A stretch of DNA of 64,000 nt. Source: Pseudomonadota bacterium. GTDB lineage: Bacteria; Myxococcota_A; UBA796; UBA9615. The notes under the pieces are model-generated. The model was not told where the DNA came from. It ran no database searches and worked only from the letters and a program-made list of their open reading frames with translations. Position 1 is the stretch's first letter. Each line of letters opens with the position of its first letter. Below are positions 34,107 to 41,706 of this stretch, in pieces. The stretch lies in assembly GCA_024229515.1 (NCBI GenBank), contig JAAESI010000048.1, positions 141,323 through 205,322 on the forward strand. Reading direction: 5' to 3'. Made by a program: the position numbers and the translations under genes.

Positions 34107-35615
34107 ATGACTCGCAAGACAGTAGCCATGGTCATGCCGCGGACGGGACCGACCCTTCTATTCGCCCCTTACAACTACATGGCCCTCTCGACGGATCTGA
34201 AGGCCCGTGGGTACGACCCCCTGATCCTGGACTGCAGGCTCGAGGACGTGAAGGGCCGGCTGCTGTCGGCGGACGTGCGCCCGAACCTGGCGGCTGTCTG
34301 CTTCACCTCGATGATGGGGCCGCAGCTGTCGTACGCGCTGGACGACAGCGGATGGGTGCGCGAGCACATCCCCGAGGTGCCGACCATCTGGGGCGGCATC
34401 CTGCCCACCGAGCTGCCGGAGCTGTGCGCCGAGCACCCCGCGATCAGCCTCGTGATCAAGGGATGGGGCGAAGGCAAGCTGCCCGACGTGCTCGATCGCT
34501 ACGCCGACGGCTCTTCGCTGGAGGACGTGCCCGGGCTGATCTGGCAGGAGCCCGGCGGCGAGCTCAAGGAGACCGAGCGCGAGCCCGCGCGGGACCACCC
34601 GCCGCTCGTGTACGACTGGGACGCCGTCGACCTCAACCCCTTCATCATGCAGGGGTACGGCCTCGGCAACCGCACGCTGGTGATGATCACCACCCGCGGT
34701 TGCCCCCACAAATGCACCTTCTGTTACGGACCCCAGTTCCACGGCTCGACGTGGACCGGGCAGACCGCCGAAGAGGTGCTCGCCGACATCGACCTGCTGG
34801 CGAAGCGCTACAGCTTCGACTCGATCTTCTTCAACGACGACAACTTCGCCGTGAAGTGGAGCCGCACGGTCAAGATCGTCGAGGGCTGCAAGGCCCGCGG
34901 CCTGACCTACGGCCTGTCGTTCCACGCCAGCTACCTCAACGAGCAGCGCATCGGGTTCCTCAAGAACACCGGCTGCGTGCGGCTGTACTGGGGGCCCGAG
35001 TCCGGCTCCAACCGGATGCTGAAGATCCTCAAGAAGGACGCGACCGCGGAGATGAACCTCAAGATCGCCGAGGCGGCGGCGCGCCACGATCTGGGCGCCT
35101 TGATGGGCTTCATGGTGGGCCACCCCGAGGAGACCGAAGCCGACCTGCAGCTGACGCTCAACCACATCGACGAGCTGCTGGCGATCCACCCCGGGCTCGA
35201 CATCTCGGACATCAAGATCTTCACGCCGTACCCCGGCACCGAGTTCTACGACGACGCGCTCGCGCATGGCTTCGTGCCCCCCAAGCGGCTCGAGGACTGG
35301 GCCAGCTTCTACTGGAACAAGGCCAACACGCCGTGGCTCAGCCACTCCGAGAAGAAGCGGCTGGAGCTGATCTCCTACACGTCGCTGTGTGCCTTCGCGA
35401 CGTGGCGGACCGAGGGGCTCAACCCCGTCCAGAACCGACTCACGCGGATCCTCAACAAGGTCGAGCGGAAGCGCTGGGATGCGCGCCACTTCGATCACGC
35501 GCCCGAGCTCTGGCTGCTCCAGAAGTACGTCGACCTCCACCGGCTCGACGGCGGCGCCGCCCGCCAGGCCTGGCAGAAGGTGCGCAAGATGGCGGACCGC
35601 CTCAACGTCCGCTGA
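34107..35615 (+). CDS. B12-binding-type radical SAM protein
   Basis: 502 residues, ATG at 34107 with GGAGG four bases upstream and a TACACT -10 box at 34049. Residues 1-170 form a cobalamin-type Rossmann domain (VAMVMPRTGPTLLFAPYNY, TIWGGILPTELPE), then the radical SAM core with C199-x3-C203-x2-C206 in TTRGCPHKCTFCYG. Later motifs: FNDDNFAVKW, VRLYWGPESGSNRMLKILKK and MVGHPEETEADLQ, as in class B methylases and BchE-like enzymes. The cobalamin-binding DxHxxG motif is not obvious, so B12 use is uncertain. Substrate unknown; the neighbours give no clear pathway. Confidence 0.85.
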   Translation: MTRKTVAMVMPRTGPTLLFAPYNYMALSTDLKARGYDPLILDCRLEDVKGRLLSADVRPNLAAVCFTSMMGPQLSYALDDSGWVREHIPEVPTIWGGILPTELPELCAEHPAISLVIKGWGEGKLPDVLDRYADGSSLEDVPGLIWQEPGGELKETEREPARDHPPLVYDWDAVDLNPFIMQGYGLGNRTLVMITTRGCPHKCTFCYGPQFHGSTWTGQTAEEVLADIDLLAKRYSFDSIFFNDDNFAVKWSRTVKIVEGCKARGLTYGLSFHASYLNEQRIGFLKNTGCVRLYWGPESGSNRMLKILKKDATAEMNLKIAEAAARHDLGALMGFMVGHPEETEADLQLTLNHIDELLAIHPGLDISDIKIFTPYPGTEFYDDALAHGFVPPKRLEDWASFYWNKANTPWLSHSEKKRLELISYTSLCAFATWRTEGLNPVQNRLTRILNKVERKRWDARHFDHAPELWLLQKYVDLHRLDGGAARQAWQKVRKMADRLNVR

Positions 35616-35680
35616 AACTGAACCGAGTCGCTGATCTTCTTGGTTGACGGGAGCGCGGATTCATCTTACTGATTGCCAGT

Positions 35681-35699
35681 CACTGACTGACAGTCACTG
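35681..35699. promoter_or_regulatory. Palindromic operator upstream of tetR gene
   Basis: CACTGACTG-A-CAGTCACTG is a 19-base inverted repeat with one mismatch per arm; the inner 13 bases (TGACTGACAGTCA, 35684-35696) are perfect. It ends two bases before the GTG start of the TetR gene, so the repressor would block its own transcription or translation start. Confidence 0.6.
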
Positions 35700-35701
35700 A
35701 G

Positions 35702-36322
35702 GTGCCCGTGCCCGACAAACCGCTCTCGCCCCGCCAGCGCCGCAAAGCCGAGACCCGCCGTCTGCTCCGCGATACCGGCCAGCGCCTCTTCGGGGAGCTG
35801 GGGTTCGAGGCGACGTCGATCGGCGCGATCACCCGTGCCGCGGGGGTCGCCCACGGCACCTTCTACGTGCACTTCGCCACCAAGGAGGTGCTGCTGGACG
35901 AGCTCCTCGCGGAGTTCAACGGCGGCCTGGCGACGCACCTGGCGCCCCTGTGGGCGGGGGCGGGGGGGATGCCTCTGGCGGAGTTGGTGGAGACCACGGC
36001 CGGGCTGTTCCTGGATCACTGGGGGGAGCACCGCGGGTTCGTCGAGATCTACGCCCGCCGCGTCGCCACCGGGCTCGCCCTCGAGCAGCTGCGGGACGGC
36101 CTCAACCCTCCGGCGGCGGACCTGCTGACGTCGGCGCTGGTTCAGCTCGCCTCCGACCAGAGCCTTCCCGAGCCCGAGCTCATCGCCCAGGGGCTGCTCG
36201 CGGCGTGGCTTCGGATCGGCATGCAGCACCTGTTCGGGGAAGGCGTCGGGCGTGCCCGCGCCACCGCCGCCCTCACCCACATCACGCTGGGGGCGCTGAC
36301 CCCCCTGAAGGACCGTCCATGA
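35702..36322 (+). CDS. TetR-family transcriptional regulator
   Basis: 206 residues. N-terminal helix-turn-helix: RKAETRRLLRDTGQRLFGEL, GFEATSIGAITRAAGVAHG and TFYVHFATKEVLLDELL, the standard TetR DNA-binding region. The C-terminal ligand-binding part (residues 65-200) is helical and unlike any I can name. The GTG at 35702 (or 35708) sits directly behind the palindromic operator, so it is very likely autorepressed. Its stop overlaps the ATG of a truncated ORF (ATGA), which is probably what remains of its regulated partner gene. Confidence 0.88.
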   Translation: MPVPDKPLSPRQRRKAETRRLLRDTGQRLFGELGFEATSIGAITRAAGVAHGTFYVHFATKEVLLDELLAEFNGGLATHLAPLWAGAGGMPLAELVETTAGLFLDHWGEHRGFVEIYARRVATGLALEQLRDGLNPPAADLLTSALVQLASDQSLPEPELIAQGLLAAWLRIGMQHLFGEGVGRARATAALTHITLGALTPLKDRP

Positions 36323-36498
36323 CCGCCGCCCTCGACCTCTTCACCCTCTCGTCCCGCCAGGACCGGCCCGACTGGGAGCGGCTCCACCGCGAAGCCGACG
36401 CGCTGGCCGCCGAGCTGCTGCCGACGCTCCGACGTCCGGCGTGCGGCCCCACCGCGTGGATCCGCAAGGGCGCAGCCGTCCTCACCGGGTGGGGTTGA
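36319..36498 (+). pseudogene. Truncated ORF coupled to tetR gene
   Basis: 59 codons beginning with ATG at 36319, overlapping the TetR stop (ATGA). The sequence MTAALDLFTLSSRQDRPDWE, then HREADALAAELLP, looks like the N-terminus of a helical cytoplasmic protein and has normal codon use, but it ends at 36498 where the DNA changes to non-coding, structured sequence. I take it as the 5' remnant of a longer gene controlled by the TetR protein. The family is not recognisable from this length. Confidence 0.45.
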
Positions 36499-36958
36499 GG
36501 CGTCGCCGCCGCTGGACGATGGCCGGGCTGGGGGGCCCCCTAAGGGGGACCTGGAGAACTCTTCGAGTTCCCCACAACCCGTTGGAAAACCAGGGGTTTT
36601 CCACATCGACCACAGTGGACAACGACGAGGATGACGGGGGGCGACGAGAAGGAGGGATGACGAGAGGAGGGACGACGAGAGGGGGGGGACGACGAGTCGG
36701 CCGGGGCGGCGCCGCAGGGTCGACTCCATGGTCGCCGACGCGGTGAGGGCCGCGCCGGGTCTTGGACGGCTGTCGGTGGACTCGAGCGGTCATGGGTCTG
36801 GTACCCCTGGCCCAAAGTCCTGACCGGTTTGCGCTGGCCCTTGCGGCCCCCGCCGCCCCCGGTGCCTCGTCGACGTACCGGGGGTACGACTCCTCGGCCC
36901 GTGTACGAGGACCGCCATGCCTCACCGCAATCCCGGTCGGGACTTCCGGCCAGGAGGT
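36499..36958. other. Gene-free structured region with hairpins and purine-rich tract
   Basis: No convincing gene on either strand over 460 bases. It holds CCCCC-TAA-GGGGG (about 36536-36548), GAACTC-TTC-GAGTTC, the perfect hairpin at 36584-36602, and CCAC-A-GTGG (36610-36618). Three DnaA-box-like nonamers lie within 60 bases (TTCCCCACA; TTTTCCACA; TTGTCCACT on the minus strand). From about 36622 to 36700 the plus strand is almost entirely purine apart from C in repeated gacgag units. The rest, to 36958, shows nothing I can name. Confidence 0.55.
36584..36602. repeat. Perfect inverted repeat (8-bp arms, 3-base loop)
   Basis: GGAAAACC-AGG-GGTTTTCC. The right arm overlaps a TTTTCCACA nonamer. 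There is no T-run after it, so a simple terminator is unlikely. Confidence 0.7.
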
Positions 36959-38995
36959 CTAGTCGGCGGCCGGCGGCGTCCAGGGCACGACTTCGTGCTG
37001 CTCCAGACCCGAGTCCTCGACGAGCGCGTGGAGCATGCCGTTGACCGTCTGCATGTCCAGCAGCGAGCTCCCCTCGTGGGCGACTCCGATGACCGGGGAG
37101 GTGATGGAGTCGGCGGTCCGGGTGAGGTCGTGCTCGACCCCGTCGCCGTCGGGGATGACGAAGCGCCCCGAGCCGCGGCCGATGGTCTCCATGACGATGT
37201 CGGAGTTGCTGCTGTCGATCCGGTGGTGGCAGCGATCGCAGGGCTGCACCCCGGATGAGGTCGTGTGGGGGGTGAACGGCGCCAGGCCCATGCCCGGGTC
37301 CCCCTCGGCGGTGTGCCGGATCTGGTCCTTCCACACCGTCCGGCCCGGCCCGAGGCCGTCGTCGGTGGGCTCGACGTCGCACGGTTCGGTGTCCGGATCG
37401 CAGGGCGCGATGACCGTGACGAACATCTTCTCCTGAGGCGCCATCGGCGTGATCAGGCCGTCGGAACCGACGCCCAGCACGAAGTAGTCCAGCGCCACCC
37501 AGCTGCCCACCTCGGACGCCCGGCCGGCGGACACGGTCCCGTCGATGCCGCTGGCGTCCGAGGCGCGGACATCGACGGTCACGTGGCAACCGAAGCAGGC
37601 CGGCATCCACTCGATGTGGCAGGCGTAGCACTCCATCGTCTCGAGGTGAGAGAACCCGGTCGAGAGCACGCCGTGGCCCTCCACCAGGGCCTCGCTGCCG
37701 GACGCCTGGAGCACCGCGAGCTGGCTGACGGGGTGGTCTGCGCCGGTGAGCGCGCCCCGGAGCACGAAGGAGCCGTCCGGCCCCACCCGCAGCCGCCGCA
37801 ACGGGTCGCCGCCGGTGGTTCGGAAGAGGCCGTCCTCGCCCGCGACGGGGGACTCCCGGGGGGTGCCGTGGCAGTCCTCGCACTCGACCCCGACCTGGTA
37901 CTCATCGGCGCTGTAGAGTCGCCCGTCCCCGTGCACGTCCTTGCCGACGTGGCAGTCGACGCAGCCCAGACCGGCGGTCTGGTGCACGTCCGGCGGGGTC
38001 TCGTCGACGTCGTTGGTCGTGTCCTCGTCCGAGATGAAGCCGCCCGCGGGGAGCCCGTGCAGGGGCTGGGTCGTGGCCTCCACGTTCGGGGGGTCGCCGA
38101 TCCGCGCCGCCTCGCGGACGCCCCGGTACATCGTCCCCATCCGGACGTGGCAGGTCTCGCACTGCGCGTCGGGGATCGCTGACGTCATCCGGTGGCGCAC
38201 GGGGTGCGCCGGCGCGTCCGGGTCGGCGTTGGGGTCATCCGACTGCGACCGGCCGTCCTCGGCGTAGACGACGTGGCACCCGCTGCAGCCTGAGGACCGG
38301 TAGTCGCCGGACGCCTCCTCCTGCGGACCGAACGCCCACAGGTGGCACGAGGGGCAGTTCTTGGCGAGGTAGTGGTCGAGGTGGTCGCCCAGCGACGAGT
38401 CCTCCGTCAGCGGCGCCGGATCCAGCGGGTGAAGCTCCTGGACCGTGCCGGGGGCGCCGTCCCAGTCGATGTCGAGGTAGTCGTGCACCGACCACGCTGC
38501 CGCCCCGTCCGCCTGCTGGCCGGCCGAGAACCGCGGGTGGTTCCAGTGGCCGGCGAGGGTGCTCATGATCGACCGGGTCGACGTCGCCGAGATGTCGGGG
38601 TGGCAGCCGGCGAGGGCGCAGGTCTGCTGCGTGACCCGACAGTCCCCGGGGTTGACCCACTGGACGTACCTCGGGTCGACGGCGTCGAGCTCGACCGGGG
38701 ACAGCTGGCGCAGCGCTCGGGCGGACGCCACGCCCGCCGGGCGCGGCACATGCGCCTCCTCCTTGGTGTCCGCGTCGGAGTCGCCCCCGTGGCAGGTGAC
38801 GCAGGCCAGGGGCGCATCCGAGGGGTGGATCATCTCGATCCCCCCGGGCACGCCCGCGTCCGTGAGGGGGGCGTGGCACCGGTCGCAGCCGGAGCGGCTG
38901 TCGGTGGGGGCGTGCTCGCACGCCGCGAGCACGCTCACTGCCGCGAGCAGGAGCGCGAAGAGACCGAGCGGTCGTCCCTTGGACCAAGCGTGAAT
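36959..38995 (-). CDS. Second undeca-haem c-type cytochrome lipoprotein, probable ATT start
   Basis: About 678 residues. Ten CXXCH sites (CDRCH, CVTCH, CPSCH, CSGCH, CETCH, CVDCH, CEDCH, CYACH, CFGCH, CDRCH) plus one CX4CH (CALAGCH) make eleven haem sites. The order and surroundings (MYRGVREAA; DEDTTNDVDETPPDVH; DVHGDGRLYS) parallel the cytochrome at 3052-5109, so they are paralogues. The signal peptide HAWSKGRPLGLFALLLAAVS ending VLAAC is preceded in frame only by ATT at 38995, which has GGAGG six bases upstream; the GTG at 38938 would remove most of the signal peptide. A lipid-anchored electron-transfer role is likely. Monocistronic here, unlike the first copy. Confidence 0.85.
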   Translation of the reverse strand: MHAWSKGRPLGLFALLLAAVSVLAACEHAPTDSRSGCDRCHAPLTDAGVPGGIEMIHPSDAPLACVTCHGGDSDADTKEEAHVPRPAGVASARALRQLSPVELDAVDPRYVQWVNPGDCRVTQQTCALAGCHPDISATSTRSIMSTLAGHWNHPRFSAGQQADGAAAWSVHDYLDIDWDGAPGTVQELHPLDPAPLTEDSSLGDHLDHYLAKNCPSCHLWAFGPQEEASGDYRSSGCSGCHVVYAEDGRSQSDDPNADPDAPAHPVRHRMTSAIPDAQCETCHVRMGTMYRGVREAARIGDPPNVEATTQPLHGLPAGGFISDEDTTNDVDETPPDVHQTAGLGCVDCHVGKDVHGDGRLYSADEYQVGVECEDCHGTPRESPVAGEDGLFRTTGGDPLRRLRVGPDGSFVLRGALTGADHPVSQLAVLQASGSEALVEGHGVLSTGFSHLETMECYACHIEWMPACFGCHVTVDVRASDASGIDGTVSAGRASEVGSWVALDYFVLGVGSDGLITPMAPQEKMFVTVIAPCDPDTEPCDVEPTDDGLGPGRTVWKDQIRHTAEGDPGMGLAPFTPHTTSSGVQPCDRCHHRIDSSNSDIVMETIGRGSGRFVIPDGDGVEHDLTRTADSITSPVIGVAHEGSSLLDMQTVNGMLHALVEDSGLEQHEVVPWTPPAAD

Positions 38996-39001
38996 CGAGT
39001 G

Positions 39002-39006
39002 CCTCC
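39002..39006 (-). promoter_or_regulatory. Ribosome-binding site GGAGG deciding an ATT start
   Basis: GGAGG on the minus strand, six bases before ATT at 38995-38993, ideal spacing. No ATG/GTG/TTG lies in frame near it. Confidence 0.55.
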
Positions 39007-39024
39007 GATCTGGCGTAGAGCCCT

Positions 39025-39030
39025 ATTTTA
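39025..39030 (-). promoter_or_regulatory. -10 box (TAAAAT) of second multihaem cytochrome gene
   Basis: TAAAAT on the minus strand, 29 bases before the ATT start, in DNA that is otherwise very GC-rich. It gives a short leader that contains the GGAGG site. No clear -35. Confidence 0.45.
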
Positions 39031-39110
39031 GCGCCGCTGCCGTCCGCTCGACGGGCCCGAACTGACTGTTGTCATCGGCGGGCCCCCCCCGTCCCGGGTC
39101 TAGTGACGGG

Positions 39111-40079
39111 ATGATCCGAACCGGCATGCCGACAGGACGCCTCTCCTCTCAGCGAGTCCTCGCCTCCGAGGTGGTGCGTAAGGCCCTCCGGGGCGCGCTC
39201 CGGGACCGACGTCCCGTGACCGCGGTCGCCCGCTCGGTGCTCGCGGAGACCATCTTCCTGGAGATCGCCCTGGCGAACTTCGGCCCCTCTTCGATGATCC
39301 GCGGCGAGCACGGCTTCTTCCCCCACATCTTCATGCCCGCCTACGACGGCCCCTGGTTCGACGAAGCCGTGCGCCGCATCGTGTTGCCCGACCGCGGGCC
39401 GAACATCCTCTACTTCTCGATCACCGGGGTCTGCCCCTGCCACTGCGAGTACTGCTTCGCGGGCGCCGGCGGCACCGCCCGGGACCGCCTGGGCGACGAA
39501 CCGGTGCTCGAGGTCGCCCGCAAGGTCGCCGCCCTCCGCGTCCCCCTCGTCAACCTCAGCGGGGGCGAGCCGCTCTCCCGCTACGACCGCCTGCTCGAGG
39601 CGGTCCGCCTGCTCAGCGAGGGCAGCGAGGTCCGCATGTTCACCACCGGCATCGGCCTGACTGAGGCCCGCCTCGAAGCGCTCCGGGCCGCCGGCCTCAA
39701 GGGCATGTTCGTCAGCCTCGACACCGACGATCCGGCCGGCTTCGACGCCGCCCGGGGCCGCGACGGCGCCTTCGCGGCCGCCACCGCCGCCCTCCACCTC
39801 GCCAGCGAGGCCGGGATGCTCACGTTCGTGAACTGCGTGGTCGAAGTAGACGCTGGTCTCCAGGGCGGGGTCGAAGACGAGCCAGGTTCCCAGCAGCTGC
39901 AGTTCGTCGCCGTGCTCGTCCAGGCCGCGTACGACCGTGATGCTGCCCAGCGGATCGGGGTGCTCCGACGGGTCCTGCAAGAAGGCCTGGAACGTCACCC
40001 GGGGGTTGTCGGGGTCGGTCGGATCGCCGGCGTCGCCCGCCAGCATGCCGCCGGCCTGAGGGACAAGGCGACCATGTAG
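39111..40079 (+). pseudogene. Radical SAM protein, truncated at about 39840
   Basis: ATG at 39111. After an N-terminal helical part (SEVVRKALRGAL, LAETIFLEIALANFG, ending FFPHIFMPAYDGPWF) comes the radical SAM core: YFSITGVCPCHCEYCFAG with CxxxCxxC, then VNLSGGEPLSRYDRLLEA, VRMFTTGIGL and GMFVSLDTDDPAGFDAARG. At MLTFVNCVV, near 39840, homologous sequence ends and the frame runs antisense through a lipoprotein gene, so codons after that are not meaningful. About 243 residues of a protein that should be longer remain. This is a tail-to-tail join of two cut genes, by deletion or misassembly. Confidence 0.7.
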
Positions 40080-40249
40080 CCGCCCTGGGGCCCCTCCACG
40101 ATGCTCACTTCGTCGCCGTCGCTCAGCTGGCTGTGTTGCGCCTGCCCCTCGCCGATCTCGACCCAGGTGGGCCCGAGATCGACGGCGCACCCGAGCAACG
40201 GGAGCAGGGCCGTCAGGAGCAAGGCACGGAATTCCACCGATAGGACCAT
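39841..40249 (-). pseudogene. Small lipoprotein, frameshifted and truncated
   Basis: ATG at 40249, signal peptide with lipobox PLLGC. The first frame gives GPTWVEIGEGQAQHSQLSDG, DEVSIVEGPQGGYMVALSLR, then breaks near 40055. One base over, the sequence continues AGGMLAGDAGDPTDPDNPRV, TFQAFLQDPSEHPDPLGSIT and LLGTWLVFDPALETSVYFD, and stops abruptly at the join with the radical SAM gene. A single G missing in CTCAGGCCGG explains the shift. A beta-sandwich secreted protein of unknown function. Confidence 0.55.
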
Positions 40250-40374
40250 GGCAGACCTGCGCAAACGCGAAATGCGTGATCCCGGGTGTCCGGGGATCGC
40301 TTCGGACCCCTCAGCAGCCGGGGGGGGCGGCGGGGGTGCCCAAGGTGGTTACAGAACCCAACCCCGGAGCCCCC

Positions 40375-41622
40375 ATGCAGACGCGCCCCCACCTCTTCCT
40401 TCCCCTCCTGCTGACCTCCCTGCTGGCATCCGCCTGCGGCCCCGAGGCCCCCGGCACGGAGCTGCGCTCAGACGCCGAGCGCGTCGATCCCGACACCCTG
40501 CTGACGGAGGCCGACAAGGAGCTGTTCGTCGACGGGAACACGGCGTTCGGCCTCGAGCTGTACCAGGCCGTCTCCCAGGGCGAGGACAACGTGTTCTTGT
40601 CGCCCCACAGCGTCTCCAGCGCCCTGGCGATGTCCTACGCCGGCGCCCGCACCGAGACCGAGGAGGCGATGCGCGAGGTCATGCACTACGACCTCGAAGG
40701 CGAAGCCACCCACGCCGGCTTCAACCGGCTCGATCGCGAGCTCGACTCCGCCGAGGAGATGACGCTGGACGTGCTCAACAAGCTCTGGGCCCGCCCCGAC
40801 GTCGAGATCGAGGAGTCGTGGCTGGACGTGCTGGCCCGGCACTACGACGCCGGCGTGCAGCTGCTCGAGCTGGTCGGAGCCGAGGACGAGATCAACGAGT
40901 GGGTCTCCGAGGCCACCGCGGGCCGCATCCCCGACCTGCTCGCGCCGGGCTCCCTGGGCTCCAACGCCAAGCTCGTCCTGCCCAACGCGGTCTACCTCAA
41001 GGGCGGCTGGGCCACGACGTTCGAGGCCTCGTCCACGCAGGACGAGGCCTTCACGCTGCTGTCGGGCGATGCGGCGACGGTGCCGATGATGCGCGGCCTG
41101 CGCGAGGACGGCTCCTACGCCGCCGGTGACGGCTGGGAGGCGGCTGAGCTTCGCCTCCCGGGCGACGAGGCGCGCCTGCTGTTCGTCGTGCCCGAAGAGG
41201 GCCGCTTCGCGGACATCGACGCCGGCTTCGACGCCGCCTTCCTGGCGTCCGTGGACGAGGCCCTGCAGAACGACACCACCGCCGGCGTGCAGGTCGCGAT
41301 GCCGCGGTTCCAGATCGAGAGCGGCGCCCCCGTCGGCGCCGCGCTGAAGTCGATGGGCATGGAGATCGCGTTCGAGCCCGAGGCCGACTTCTCCGGCATC
41401 ACGCCGGAGGAGCTCTGGATCCACGACGTCGTGCACAAGACCTTCCTCGCGGTGGACGAAGAGGGCGTCGAAGCGGCCGGCGCCACCGCCGTGATCATGG
41501 GCGACGACGACGACGCCGCCGAGATCGCGTCGATCCGGATCGACCGCCCCTTCCACGTCGCCATCCGCCACGTCGAGACCGACGCGCTGCTCTTCTTCGG
41601 CCGCGTCACCGACCCGTCCTGA
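40375..41622 (+). CDS. Serpin lipoprotein
   Basis: 415 residues, ATG at 40375 with CGGAG upstream; lipobox LLASAC. Full-length serpin fold: NTAFGLELYQAVSQGEDNVF, LSPHSVSSALAMSYAGA, KLVLPNAVYLKGGWATTF, VPMMRG and the C-terminal RPFHVAIRHVETDALLFFG. The hinge EEGVEAAGATA is of the inhibitory type (small residues at P15-P9), so it should trap a protease. The reactive loop then reads VIMGDDDDAAEIASIRID, which is unusually acidic and about three residues longer than in alpha-1-antitrypsin; the P1 residue may be Asp or Ala. It would protect the cell surface from a protease with that preference. Confidence 0.9.
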   Translation: MQTRPHLFLPLLLTSLLASACGPEAPGTELRSDAERVDPDTLLTEADKELFVDGNTAFGLELYQAVSQGEDNVFLSPHSVSSALAMSYAGARTETEEAMREVMHYDLEGEATHAGFNRLDRELDSAEEMTLDVLNKLWARPDVEIEESWLDVLARHYDAGVQLLELVGAEDEINEWVSEATAGRIPDLLAPGSLGSNAKLVLPNAVYLKGGWATTFEASSTQDEAFTLLSGDAATVPMMRGLREDGSYAAGDGWEAAELRLPGDEARLLFVVPEEGRFADIDAGFDAAFLASVDEALQNDTTAGVQVAMPRFQIESGAPVGAALKSMGMEIAFEPEADFSGITPEELWIHDVVHKTFLAVDEEGVEAAGATAVIMGDDDDAAEIASIRIDRPFHVAIRHVETDALLFFGRVTDPS

Positions 41623-41694
41623 GCCCGGAAGCCGTCAGTTTCGGGCACTCCGTGGCGGCGGCGCAAAGGGGATCGCGGTGCGCGAAGCCCCTGC

Positions 41695-41700
41695 TACGAT
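41695..41700 (+). promoter_or_regulatory. -10 box (TACGAT) of leaderless FG-GAP mRNA
   Basis: TACGAT ends six bases before the GTG at 41707. The same hexamer at the same distance precedes the M16 peptidase. Confidence 0.5.
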
Positions 41701-41706
41701 TCCCCC

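Noticed and set aside
36560..36620. Calling the DnaA-box-like cluster the chromosomal origin
   Set aside because: No dnaA, dnaN, gyrB, rpmH or parAB near and no AT-rich unwinding region; kept only as an observation.
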